From Geothrix rubra (lineage in GTDB: Bacteria; Acidobacteriota; Holophagae; Holophagales; Holophagaceae): a stretch of 64,000 nucleotides of DNA. Where the stretch lies: NCBI RefSeq assembly GCF_030268065.1, contig NZ_BSDD01000005.1:64156-128155 (forward strand), written 5' to 3'. Below the pieces are notes generated by a model, which was not told where the DNA came from, did no database searches, and saw only the letters and a program-made list of their open reading frames with translations. Shown here piece after piece: positions 17,870-25,637 of the stretch (its first letter is position 1; every line of letters begins with the position of its first letter). The position numbers and the translations under genes were made by a program.

Positions 17870-19696
17870 ATGACCCCCCTCGAAAAGATCCGCAACATCG
17901 CCATCATCGCCCATGTCGATCACGGCAAGACCACCCTGGTGGACGCCCTCTTCAAGGGCGCCCACATGTTCCGCGACAACCAGCGCGTCCAGGAACGCGC
18001 CATGGACAGCAACGACCAGGAGCGCGAGCGCGGCATCACCATCCTGGCCAAGACCACGTCCCTCCACTGGGCGGGCTACCGCTTCAACATCGTGGACACC
18101 CCCGGCCACGCCGATTTCGGCGGAGAGGTGGAGCGGGTGCTGAGCATGGTGGATTCCGTGCTGCTCGTGGTGGACGCCTTCGACGGGCCCATGCCCCAGA
18201 CCAAGTTCGTCACGCGCAAGGCCCTGGCCCTGGGCCTTCGGCCCATCGTCGTCATCAACAAGGTGGACCGCCCCGGCGCCCGCCCCCTCTGGGCCCAGGA
18301 CCAGGTCTTCGACCTGCTCATCGAGCTGGGGGCCACCGAGGAGCAGCTGGACTTCCCCTGCGTCTTCGCCAGCGCGAAGCAGGGCTACGCCATGCTGGAC
18401 ATGAACGACGCCAGCGAGAACCTGGATCCCCTCTTCGACACCATCGTCAAGCACTGCCCCCACCCCACGGGCAGCTCCGACGCGCCCCTCCAGATGCTCG
18501 TCACCCTCATGGACTGGAGCGACTTCGTGGGCCAGATCGGCATCGGCCGCATCGTGAACGGCCGGCTCCGGGTGGGCGATGCGGTCAGCCTCGTGAAGCG
18601 GGACGGCAGCCTCCAGCAGCACAAGGTCACCCAGCTCTACGGCTTCGAGGGCCTCACCCGCATCCAGCTCCAGGAGGCCACCGCCGGCGAGATCGTGGCC
18701 ATCGCGGGCATCGCGGACATCCGGGTGGGCGAGACCATCGCCGACGCCACCTCGCCCGTGGCCCTGCCCTACGTGGACATCGACGAGCCCACCATCTCCA
18801 TGATGTTCATGGTGAACGCCGGCCCCTTCGCCGGCCAGGACGGCAAGCACGTCCAGAGCCGCCGCATCCGCGAGCGGCTCCAGAAGGAGCTGCAGCACAA
18901 CGTGGCCCTGCGCGTGGAGGATACGGACAGCCCCGATTCCTTCAAGGTGAGCGGCCGCGGCGAGCTGCACCTCTCCGTCCTCATCGAGACCATGCGCCGC
19001 GAAGGCTTCGAGCTCTGCGTGAGCCGCCCCGAGGTGATCCTGCACACGGATCCGGTCACGGGCGACAAGCTGGAGCCCTACGAGGATGTGACGATCGACA
19101 TCCCGGAGGCCTTCATGGGCGTGGTGATGGAGCACATGGGCAACCGCAAGGCCGAGATGCAGGACATGGGCAACGAGGGCGGACGCCTGCGCCTGCACTT
19201 CAAGATCCCCAGCCGCGGCCTCATCGGCTTCCGCAGCGAGTTCATGACCGACACCCGCGGCGAGGGCATCCTCCACAGCCTCTTCAGCCACTACGGCCCC
19301 TACAAGGGCGAGCTGCCGGGCCGCAAGAACGGCGTGCTCATCAGCATGGAGACCTGCGAATCCGTGGGCTTCGCCCTCATGAACCTGGAGGAGCGCGGCG
19401 TCATCTTCATCCACCCCGGCACCAAGTGCTACGAGGGCATGATCGTGGGCGAGCACGCCCGCGAGAACGACCTGGTGGTGAACGTGGCCAAGGGCAAGAA
19501 GCTCTCCAACATGCGTGCCAGCGGCAGCGACGAGGCCACCCGCCTCACCCCGCCCCGGGAGCACACCCTGGAGCAGGCCCTGGAGTACATCGAGGCTGAC
19601 GAGCTGGTGGAGGTCACCCCGAACTTCATCCGCATGCGCAAGCGGGTGCTCGACACCAACGAGCGCAAGAAGTCGGAAAAGCGGTCGGAAGGCTGA
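17870..19696 (+). CDS. typA: Ribosome-associated translational GTPase TypA/BipA
   Basis: 608 residues, the normal length. G1 [14 protein letters not shown], the G2 region [15 protein letters not shown]3 [14 protein letters not shown] and G4 [10 protein letters not shown] are present, followed by the beta-barrel, the EF-G-like domains and the TypA-specific C-terminal domain ([20 protein letters not shown]). TypA binds the 70S ribosome and aids assembly and stress growth. ATG 17870 has GGGAG four bases upstream. The last codons (KKSEKRSEG) are one copy of a duplicated edge; a variant (RKSEKWAEG plus stop) follows after a hairpin spacer at 19767-19805. Confidence 0.97.
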   Translation: MTPLEKIRNIAIIAHVDHGKTTLVDALFKGAHMFRDNQRVQERAMDSNDQERERGITILAKTTSLHWAGYRFNIVDTPGHADFGGEVERVLSMVDSVLLVVDAFDGPMPQTKFVTRKALALGLRPIVVINKVDRPGARPLWAQDQVFDLLIELGATEEQLDFPCVFASAKQGYAMLDMNDASENLDPLFDTIVKHCPHPTGSSDAPLQMLVTLMDWSDFVGQIGIGRIVNGRLRVGDAVSLVKRDGSLQQHKVTQLYGFEGLTRIQLQEATAGEIVAIAGIADIRVGETIADATSPVALPYVDIDEPTISMMFMVNAGPFAGQDGKHVQSRRIRERLQKELQHNVALRVEDTDSPDSFKVSGRGELHLSVLIETMRREGFELCVSRPEVILHTDPVTGDKLEPYEDVTIDIPEAFMGVVMEHMGNRKAEMQDMGNEGGRLRLHFKIPSRGLIGFRSEFMTDTRGEGILHSLFSHYGPYKGELPGRKNGVLISMETCESVGFALMNLEERGVIFIHPGTKCYEGMIVGEHARENDLVVNVAKGKKLSNMRASGSDEATRLTPPREHTLEQALEYIEADELVEVTPNFIRMRKRVLDTNERKKSEKRSEG

Positions 19697-19805
19697 GCCG
19701 AGCCCCCCGGAGGCGCCGGCTCCCCCGTCCGGAGCCGGCGCCTCCGCATCCGCAGGATGCGGAGAGGAAGTCAGAAAAGTGGGCCGAGGGCTGAGCCGAG
19801 CCCCC
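19669..19805 (+). repeat. Duplicated typA 3' edge around a hairpin spacer
   Basis: Copy 1 (19669-19707) contains the typA stop; copy 2 (19767-19805) matches it at 34 of 39 positions, 98 bp downstream, and includes the same in-frame TGA. Two of the five differences are synonymous with respect to the typA frame. The 59-bp spacer holds two perfect hairpins (19709-19745 and 19742-19764) and the string CTCCGC. The arrangement parallels the asnS 3' end. Confidence 0.9.
19709..19764. terminator. Twin hairpins after typA, candidate terminator
   Basis: First hairpin: 15-bp perfect arms beginning GGAGGCGCCGG at 19709-19723 and 19731-19745 with a 7-nt loop. Second: CTCCGCATCC-GCA-GGATGCGGAG at 19742-19764. 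The arms share four bases, so the two stems compete. There is no run of T after either, so intrinsic termination is possible but unproven. They form the spacer of the duplicated typA edge. Confidence 0.55.
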
Positions 19806-19845
19806 AGCTTCCAGGGTACAGATTTGAAATCCTGAAGGGACGGGC

Positions 19846-19859
19846 CTACAATTTTGTAG
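19846..19859. promoter_or_regulatory. Inverted repeat upstream of the NifA-like gene
   Basis: CTACAA-TT-TTGTAG, perfect 6-bp arms in an A/T-rich patch, ends 19 bp before the ATG of the activator gene. It could be an operator for auto-regulation or a small hairpin; flanking GGG and CCC could extend the stem. No factor can be named. Confidence 0.35.
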
Positions 19860-19878
19860 CAGCCCTTCTGGAGGTCCC

Positions 19879-21447
19879 ATGGCGGCCAAGAAGGATCCGG
19901 CCAAGCTCGCCCCCCTGGTGGCGCTGAGCCGGGCCCTGGCGACCTCGGACCTCCGGGCCGCGCTGCCCCTGGCGCTGGAGATCCTGGCCGAGGCCTTCGG
20001 GGCCCTCAGCGGGGCCATCCTGCTGGCGGACGAGGCCGGCGGCGGGGCGCGGATCGAGGCGGCCTGGGGGCTGAGCTCCCGGGCCCTGGAGCGGGCCCGG
20101 TACCAGCCGGGGGAGGGCATCACCGGGCGCGTCCTCAAGGGGGGCAAGGCGGTGGTGGTGCCGAAGGTGAGCCAGGAGCCCCTCTACCTCGACCGCACCG
20201 GCCTCCTCCGCGAACAGCTCCGGCGGAAGGGTGAGCTGAGCTTCTTCTGCGTCCCCCTCTTCGTGGACGGCCGCGTGGCAGGGGCCCTCTCCCTGGCCGC
20301 GCCCTACCTCGCGGACCGGGACTATGACGGGGAGACCCGGATCCTCCAGATCGCCGCGGCCATGGTGGGCATGGCCCTGAAGGTGGCCCGTCTGGTGGCC
20401 GCGGACCGGCAGCGCCTGGCGGAGGAGAACCGGCAGCTTCGGGAGGAGCTGCGGGAGCGCTACGAGCTGCGGAACCTCATCGGGAACAGCCACGCCATGC
20501 AGCGGGTCTACGAGCAGGTGGCCCAGGCGGCCCCGGCCAACACCACGGTGCTGATCCGCGGGGAATCGGGCACGGGCAAGGAGCTCATCGCCCACGCCAT
20601 CCACTACAGCTCCCCCCGGGCCGGCAGGCCCTTCGTCAAGGTGAGCTGCGGCGCCCTGCCGGAGGGGCTCATCGAGTCGGAGCTGTTCGGCTATGAGCCC
20701 GGAGCCTTCACGGATGCGCGGAAGCAGAAGCTGGGGCGCTTCGAGCTGGCGGACGGCGGCACGCTCTTCCTGGACGAGATCGGGGAGCTGAGCCCGGCCA
20801 CCCAGGTGAAGCTGCTGCGGGTGCTGCAGGAGCGGGAGTTCGAGCGCCTGGGCGGCGTCCACCCCGTGAAGGTCGACGTGCGCCTCCTCGCCGCCACCCA
20901 CCGGGACCTGGAGGCCGCTACCCTGGCGGGCACCTTCCGGGAGGACCTCTACTACCGCCTGAACGTGTTCGAGGTGTTCGTGCCGCCCCTGCGGGAGCGC
21001 AGCACGGACATCCTGCTGCTCGCGGACCACTTCGTGGAGAAGTTCGCCATCCGGCACCGCAAGGAGGTCCGCCGCCTCTCCACCTCCGCCATCGACATGC
21101 TCATGGCCTACCACTGGCCGGGAAACGTGCGCGAGCTGGAGAACTGCATCGAGCGGGCGATCCTGGTGTGCGAGGGCGGGGTGATCCACGGCCACCACCT
21201 GCCTCCCAGCCTGCAGACGGCGGAGGTGTCGGGCACCCTCCCGGCCCAGGACCTCGAGGCCGCCGTCACCGCCTTCGAGCGGGACCTCATCCAGGACGCC
21301 CTCAAGTCCGCCCGGGGCAACCGCGCCCGGGCCGCGCGCCTGCTGCAGACCACGGAGCGGATCCTCAACTACAAGGTCCGCAAGTACGGCCTGGAGCCGG
21401 ATCGGTTCCGGACGGCCCCGGAGCCCAGGAATCCGACAAAAAAGTAA
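19879..21447 (+). CDS. NifA-like sigma-54-dependent transcriptional activator
   Basis: 522 residues. An N-terminal GAF domain (about 20-180) is followed by an AAA+ domain with Walker A GESGTGKE, Walker B LFLDEIGELS and the arginine-bearing FREDLYYRLNVF region, then a Fis-type HTH (GNRARAARLLQTTERILNYK) near the C-terminus. The sigma-54 contact loop reads GAFTDA (residues 275-280) instead of the usual GAFTGA. The architecture and the HTH are closest to NifA, but no nif gene is in the window. The next genes are amt and a PII protein, so nitrogen control is the likely job. ATG 19879 has GGAGG just upstream. Confidence 0.9.
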   Translation: MAAKKDPAKLAPLVALSRALATSDLRAALPLALEILAEAFGALSGAILLADEAGGGARIEAAWGLSSRALERARYQPGEGITGRVLKGGKAVVVPKVSQEPLYLDRTGLLREQLRRKGELSFFCVPLFVDGRVAGALSLAAPYLADRDYDGETRILQIAAAMVGMALKVARLVAADRQRLAEENRQLREELRERYELRNLIGNSHAMQRVYEQVAQAAPANTTVLIRGESGTGKELIAHAIHYSSPRAGRPFVKVSCGALPEGLIESELFGYEPGAFTDARKQKLGRFELADGGTLFLDEIGELSPATQVKLLRVLQEREFERLGGVHPVKVDVRLLAATHRDLEAATLAGTFREDLYYRLNVFEVFVPPLRERSTDILLLADHFVEKFAIRHRKEVRRLSTSAIDMLMAYHWPGNVRELENCIERAILVCEGGVIHGHHLPPSLQTAEVSGTLPAQDLEAAVTAFERDLIQDALKSARGNRARAARLLQTTERILNYKVRKYGLEPDRFRTAPEPRNPTKK

Positions 21448-21567
21448 TACTAAATCGAAGATCTAACGGAAATGTAGGATGATCTTGATCGATCCCATTC
21501 TGGCCTTTTTGATGTAGGGATTGATAATAGAACGTTTATCAAGTCCTGGGTCCCCGACTCACGCCCC

Positions 21568-21584
21568 GGCATGAAGCCTGCTCC
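21568..21584 (+). promoter_or_regulatory. Candidate sigma-54 promoter for amt
   Basis: CGGCATGAAGCCTGCT keeps the GG and GC dinucleotides ten bases apart (GG 21568-21569, GC 21580-21581) and resembles TGGCAC-N5-TTGCW. The start of transcription would be near 21593, leaving a leader of only about 13 nt that begins at the ribosome site GGAGG. The position right after a sigma-54 activator gene supports it; the short leader argues against it. The 120 bp upstream are A/T-rich and could hold activator sites, but I see no clear TGT-N10-ACA. Confidence 0.35.
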
Positions 21585-21605
21585 TCCCCGGAAGGAGGAG
21601 TGGGG

Positions 21606-23222
21606 ATGAGACGCCGAAACCTGGTCCGGATCCTGTTGCTGTCCATCGCCTTCGCGGCCCTGTCCACCGCGGTCATCGCGGCGGATCCCACCGGCGGGTC
21701 CACCGGGGGGATCCAGAACGTCCCCGCGCAGAACCCGGGGGCGCCCACGCTGCAGGAGCTCGGCGCGGCCGTGGGGCAGACCCGGGTCGCCCTCAACTTC
21801 GTCTGGACCCTCCTGACGGCCTTCCTCGTGATGTTCATGCAGGCCGGCTTCGCCCTCGCGGAGACCGGCTTCACCCGCGCGAAGAACGCCGCCCACACCA
21901 TGATGATGAACCTGATGGTCTACGGGGTGGGCCTCCTCGGCTTCTGGGCGGTGGGCTTCGCCCTGCAGATGGGCGGCTCGGGCGCGGCCATGGGCGCGTC
22001 GCTGTCAGCTCCCGAGGGCATGTCCCGCCTCCTGGGGCCGACCCTCGCGGGGAACGTCTGGGGGCTGGTCGGCGGGAAGGGGTTCTTCCTTTCGGGCGGG
22101 GCCTACGACGTCTCGGCCTTCTGCCTCTTCCTCTTCCAGATGGTGTTCATGGACACGGCCCTGACGATCCCCACCGGGGCCATGGCCGAGCGCTGGAAGC
22201 TCTCGGCCTTCCTCGTCTACGGGTTGGTGGCCTCCATGGTGATCTACCCTGTCTTCGCCTGCTGGGCCTGGGGCGGCGGCTGGCTGTCGGCCCTGGGGCG
22301 GACCCTCGGCCTCGGCCACGGCTACGTGGATTTCGCCGGCTCGGGGGTGGTGCACCTCACGGGCGGCGTGATGGCCACCACGGGCGTGCTCGTGCTGGGC
22401 CCGCGCATCGGGAAGTACGTGAGGGGCGTGGCCCAGGCGATCCCCGGCCACAACCTGCCCATGGCCGTGCTGGGCTGCCTGATCCTCGCCTTCGGCTGGT
22501 TCGGCTTCAATGCCGGATCCACGCTGGCCGGGACCGATCTCCGCATCGCCGTGGTGGCCACCAACACCATGCTGGCCTCCGGCGCCGGGGCGGTGACGGC
22601 GTACCTCTTCACCTGGTGGAAGTTCGCCCGGCCGGACCTCTCCATGACCGTGAACGGAATGCTGGCGGGCCTGGTGGCCATCACGGCGCCCTGCGCCTAC
22701 GTGAACGCCCCGGCGGCGGTGTTCATCGGCGGCGTGGCCGGCGTCCTGGTGGTCGCGGCGGCCCTCTTCATCGAGAACACCCTGAAGATCGACGACCCGG
22801 TGGGGGCCATCGCGGTCCATGGCGTGAACGGCGCCTGGGGCCTCCTGGCCCTGGGCCTGCTGGCCGACGGCACCTATGGCCAGGGCCTGAACGGCGGGGC
22901 CGCCGGGGTGCGCGGCCTGCTCTACGGCGACGGACGCCAGCTGCTGGCCCAGCTCGTGGGCATCGGCGCCAACCTCCTGTGGGTCGGCACCACCAGCTTC
23001 GCGCTCTTCAAGCTCATCGACCGGATCCTGGGCATGCGGGTCACACCCGAGCAGGAGATGGCCGGGCTCGACTTCCATGAAGTCTCCGCGCCGGCCTATC
23101 CCGGCGACGGGGCCACGGTGAACACCCCCGTCCTGGTGATCCCCAGGGCCCCGAAGGCGGCCCCGCCCCCGACCCAGGCCGTTCCTGCGCCCACGGCCCT
23201 GCCGCTGGGAGGTGAGGCATGA
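21606..23222 (+). CDS. amt: Ammonium transporter Amt
   Basis: 538 residues, inner-membrane trimeric ammonium channel. A signal peptide (LLLSIAFAALSTAVIAA) and a linker precede about 11 membrane helices. Signature segments include the AETGFTRAKNAAHTMMMN stretch, GSGVVHLTGGVMA with the first pore His and DDPVGAIAVHGVNGAWG with the second. A 40-residue Pro-rich tail (KAAPPPTQAVPAPTALP) ends the protein, longer than in E. coli AmtB. ATG 21606 follows GGAGG by seven bases. Its stop overlaps the PII gene start (ATGA), the usual amt-glnK pairing. Confidence 0.95.
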   Translation: MRRRNLVRILLLSIAFAALSTAVIAADPTGGSTGGIQNVPAQNPGAPTLQELGAAVGQTRVALNFVWTLLTAFLVMFMQAGFALAETGFTRAKNAAHTMMMNLMVYGVGLLGFWAVGFALQMGGSGAAMGASLSAPEGMSRLLGPTLAGNVWGLVGGKGFFLSGGAYDVSAFCLFLFQMVFMDTALTIPTGAMAERWKLSAFLVYGLVASMVIYPVFACWAWGGGWLSALGRTLGLGHGYVDFAGSGVVHLTGGVMATTGVLVLGPRIGKYVRGVAQAIPGHNLPMAVLGCLILAFGWFGFNAGSTLAGTDLRIAVVATNTMLASGAGAVTAYLFTWWKFARPDLSMTVNGMLAGLVAITAPCAYVNAPAAVFIGGVAGVLVVAAALFIENTLKIDDPVGAIAVHGVNGAWGLLALGLLADGTYGQGLNGGAAGVRGLLYGDGRQLLAQLVGIGANLLWVGTTSFALFKLIDRILGMRVTPEQEMAGLDFHEVSAPAYPGDGATVNTPVLVIPRAPKAAPPPTQAVPAPTALPLGGEA

Positions 23223-23581
23223 AGCTCATCACGGCCATCATCCGTCCGGAGAAGCTCGAGGAGGTGAAGGCGGCCCTCTTCGAGGCCGAGGTCACCGGGC
23301 TCACCCTCCAGCGGGTCGCCGGGCACGGCGGCGAGAAGATCGCGCTGGAGACCTACCGGGGGGCCCCGATCGTCTACGAGTTCCACGAGAAGATCCAGCT
23401 GGACATCGCCGTCTCCGAGCCCTTCGTGGAGATCACGGTCCAGGCCATCCTGGGCGCGGCGCGCACCGGCGAGGTGGGGGACGGGAAGATCTTCGTCCGC
23501 CCCCTCGAGCGGGTGATCCGCATCCGCACCGGGGAACTGGACGTGGAGGCCCTCACCCCGGAGCCCATGCGCCACCCCTGA
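23219..23581 (+). CDS. PII signalling protein lacking the uridylylated tyrosine
   Basis: 120 residues. The PII trimer fold is clear, with the C-terminal signature TGEVGDGKIFVRPLERVIRIRTGE fully conserved. The T-loop reads VAGHGGEKIALETYRGAPIV: Tyr46-Arg-Gly-Ala is kept but position 51, the tyrosine modified by GlnD, is Ile, and position 39 is Glu rather than Gln. The protein should still bind nucleotides but cannot be uridylylated at 51. The overlap with amt (ATGA) points to a GlnK-like role in gating the channel. The C-terminal tail after RIRTGE is about 15 residues. Confidence 0.9.
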   Translation: MKLITAIIRPEKLEEVKAALFEAEVTGLTLQRVAGHGGEKIALETYRGAPIVYEFHEKIQLDIAVSEPFVEITVQAILGAARTGEVGDGKIFVRPLERVIRIRTGELDVEALTPEPMRHP

Positions 23582-23632
23582 GCCTGTTCCTCCCTCCCGC
23601 CCACGGCGATACTGGTGGGTGCAGGAGGTGGC

Positions 23633-24343
23633 ATGGTGGCACGCGCATCGGCCGGGGCGTACACCGCGCCCCCCCGTTCGACGTTCTGGCAGAAACTCGG
23701 GCCTGGGGGGCTCGCCACCTTTCTCCTGGCCGCTGGAGGAAGTGTGCTGCTGCTGGGGCTGCCCGTGGGCTGGCGCCTGAGGCGGGTGCTGCGGGAGGCG
23801 GAGGGCGAGCCCCTGGCCCCGGCCGACCTGATCCTCGTGCTGGGTCGGCGCCTCCAGGACGATCGTCCGACCCCTGTCTTCGAGGCCCGGCTCGCCCATG
23901 CCGTCGAGCTCTGGCGACGGGGATTGGCGCCACGGATCCTGGTGGCCGGCGGGGTCACGGGGCAGGCCGCCCTCAGCGAAGCCGAGGCCGGCCGGGCCTG
24001 GCTCCTGGCCCAGGGCATCCCCGCGGAGGCCGTGCGGGTCGAGGATCAGAGCCAGCACACCCTCGAGAACCTCTTCCATGTGCGGGACACCCTCCGCGCC
24101 GAGGGCTGGCGGGACCTGATCCTGGTGTCGGATGGCCTGCACCTGGCCCGGGCCGGCGCCCTGGCGAGGGGCCTGGGGCTGCGGGTCCGCCGCAGCCCGG
24201 CATCGGATGGCCCGCCCTCCCGGGGCTCCCTGGCCTGGTACCGGCGGGCGGCCCAGGAGGCCTTCCTCCTGCACTGGTACCACACGGGCCTGGCCTACAG
24301 CCGCCTCATCCGGTCCCGGCGCCAGCTGGAGCGGGTGACGTGA
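23633..24343 (+). CDS. YdcF-like (DUF218) membrane-anchored protein
   Basis: 236 residues from ATG 23633 (GGAGG just upstream). One membrane helix near residues 30-52 (FLLAAGGSVLLLGLPVGW) is followed by a DUF218 domain: LILVLGRRLQDDRPTPVFEARL, ILVAGG, the SEAEAGRAWLLAQG helix, DQSQHTLENL and LILVSDGLHLARA. The family includes SanA and ElyC, linked to envelope integrity and vancomycin tolerance in E. coli; no reaction is firmly known. The stop codon (24341-24343) overlaps the first base of the duplicated rsmI edge. Confidence 0.85.
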   Translation: MVARASAGAYTAPPRSTFWQKLGPGGLATFLLAAGGSVLLLGLPVGWRLRRVLREAEGEPLAPADLILVLGRRLQDDRPTPVFEARLAHAVELWRRGLAPRILVAGGVTGQAALSEAEAGRAWLLAQGIPAEAVRVEDQSQHTLENLFHVRDTLRAEGWRDLILVSDGLHLARAGALARGLGLRVRRSPASDGPPSRGSLAWYRRAAQEAFLLHWYHTGLAYSRLIRSRRQLERVT

Positions 24344-24549
24344 GGGCTGCCAGACTGGAGGGGTCATGACCGGCCACCTCATCCTCGTCCCCACGCCCAT
24401 CGGAAACCGGGGGCCCCTCTCCGCGAAGCCAAGCGAAGGCGCAGGCTGAGTGGGAGGACGCGACCGAATGTCGCGTCCGATCGAGGGCTGCCAGACTGGA
24501 GGGGTCATGACCGGCCACCTCATCCTCGTCCCCACGCCCATCGGAAACC
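24342..24549 (+). repeat. 67-bp perfect direct repeat of the rsmI 5' edge around a hairpin spacer
   Basis: 24342-24408 and 24483-24549 are identical over 67 bp and carry the ribosome site, ATG and first 14 codons of rsmI. The 74-bp spacer (24409-24482) starts GGGGGCCCC-T-CTCCGC and ends in the perfect hairpin GGACGCGAC-CGAAT-GTCGCGTCC (24456-24478). Its core matches the 133-bp insertion at 9883-10015 (CTCCGCGAAGC exactly, and GCTGAG-GGGAG-ACGC with two variable positions). The left copy abuts the native ydcF stop; the right copy continues into rsmI. Confidence 0.97.
24366..24449 (+). other. 27-codon mini-ORF from the duplicated rsmI start
   Basis: The left copy of the rsmI edge keeps the ribosome site and ATG, so translation could start there, read 14 rsmI codons, enter the spacer and stop at TGA 24447-24449. 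It may act as an upstream ORF that lowers or couples rsmI expression. It is unlikely to make a functional protein. Confidence 0.4.
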
Positions 24550-25358
24550 TCGGCGACCTCACGGGCCGGGCCAAGGAGGCCCTCGCGGAGGCCGACCTGG
24601 TGGCCTGCGAGGATACGCGGCGCACGGGCGGGCTCCTCAAGCACCTGGGGATCGACAAGCCCCTGCTCCGCTTCGACGACCACGCCAGCGCGGAGGCCTT
24701 CGGGCGACTGGAACTGGAGCTGGCCTCCGGGCGGACCGTGGCCTACTGCAGCGATGCCGGCATGCCCGGCATCAACGATCCCGGGTTCGAGATCGCCCGC
24801 GCCGCCCGCGCCCAGGGGGCCCGGGTCACGGTGCTGCCAGGGGCCTCCGCGGTGCTGCTGGCGGTGGTGGCCTCGGGACTGCCCAGCCACGCCTTCAGTT
24901 TCTGGGGCTACCTGCCCAATCGGGGGGAACCCCGGCGGACCATGCTGAAGCGGCTCGGCGCGGAGGAGGAGACGGTGGTCGTCTTCGAGACCCCCCACCG
25001 CATCCACGAGACCCTGGCCGACCTGGAGGCGCTGCTGCCGGACCGGGAGATCGCCCTCGGGCGCGAGCTGACCAAGCTCCACGAGACCTGGTACCGGGGC
25101 ACGCCCGCCCAGGTGAAGGCCGAACTCGGCCGGGAGGACCGGGGCGAGATGGTGCTGGTGCTGGCGGGGGCGGGCGCCAAGCGGCTGGTGACGGAGGCCT
25201 CGGCGGAATTCGATGGGCTCTCGCTGCCGGACTGGGCCCGCGCCTTCCTGGCCGCGGCCCGGGAGGGGGGCATGACCCTGCGCGAGGCGGTGAAGCCCCT
25301 GGCCAAGCACCTCGGCGTGAACGCCTCGGAGCTGTACCGGCTCGCGTCCCAGGACTGA
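24507..25358 (+). CDS. rsmI: 16S rRNA (cytidine1402-2'-O)-methyltransferase RsmI
   Basis: 283 residues from ATG 24507, the usual length. RsmI uses S-adenosylmethionine to 2'-O-methylate C1402 in the decoding centre. The start LILVPTPIGNLGDLTGRA, the ACEDTRRTGGLLKHLGI segment, YCSDAGMPGINDPG and SFWGYLPNRGEPRR are all typical of this tetrapyrrole-methylase-fold family, and the C-terminal RsmI helical part is present. The start region is the right-hand copy of a 67-bp duplication, so the gene now lies 141 bp further from ydcF than before. Confidence 0.96.
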   Translation: MTGHLILVPTPIGNLGDLTGRAKEALAEADLVACEDTRRTGGLLKHLGIDKPLLRFDDHASAEAFGRLELELASGRTVAYCSDAGMPGINDPGFEIARAARAQGARVTVLPGASAVLLAVVASGLPSHAFSFWGYLPNRGEPRRTMLKRLGAEEETVVVFETPHRIHETLADLEALLPDREIALGRELTKLHETWYRGTPAQVKAELGREDRGEMVLVLAGAGAKRLVTEASAEFDGLSLPDWARAFLAAAREGGMTLREAVKPLAKHLGVNASELYRLASQD

Positions 25359-25637
25359 TTTTCCGGTCTGTCAAATCCGGGCGGGTCGGCCCCTGGGACG
25401 GTGGGATCGGTGGCGATCCCCACGGGGCCTGGCCGCGGGTCCCCCGGGTTGCTATCCGGACCGGGAATCATCCCCGGCCCAAAACTAGACAAACATCACA
25501 TTCGAGGCGCCCGTTGTTGTGGTCGGGGGCTCCCGGGCGTAGATTGCCGATGCCTCGGTAATCTTTGAAGACCCGTCCAGTTCCGCGGCGCGTTCTCCGA
25601 GGTGCGGCCCCGTCCCATCCCCAGGGAGATGCCCTCC
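25359..25637 (+). other. rsmI-hoxF intergenic region with one hairpin
   Basis: 279 bp with no gene. The hairpin GGGATCG-GTGG-CGATCCC (25403-25420) may end rsmI transcription. An A/C-rich patch (AAAACTAGACAAACATCACA, about 25482-25501) is unlike its surroundings and may hold the hox promoter, but I find no clear FNR, sigma-54 or -35/-10 pattern. This is the only upstream region long enough to control the whole hoxFUYHW-hypABF unit. Confidence 0.5.

Noticed and set aside
17711-19564. Upstream in-frame extension of PilT to more than 1000 residues
   Set aside because: The extension is antisense to typA and has low-complexity sequence; the PilT family start MHINELL is at 17710.
21502-21518. A second sigma-54-like site (TGGCCTTTTTGATGT) upstream of amt
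   Set aside because: It lacks the GC dinucleotide at the -12 position with the required spacing.
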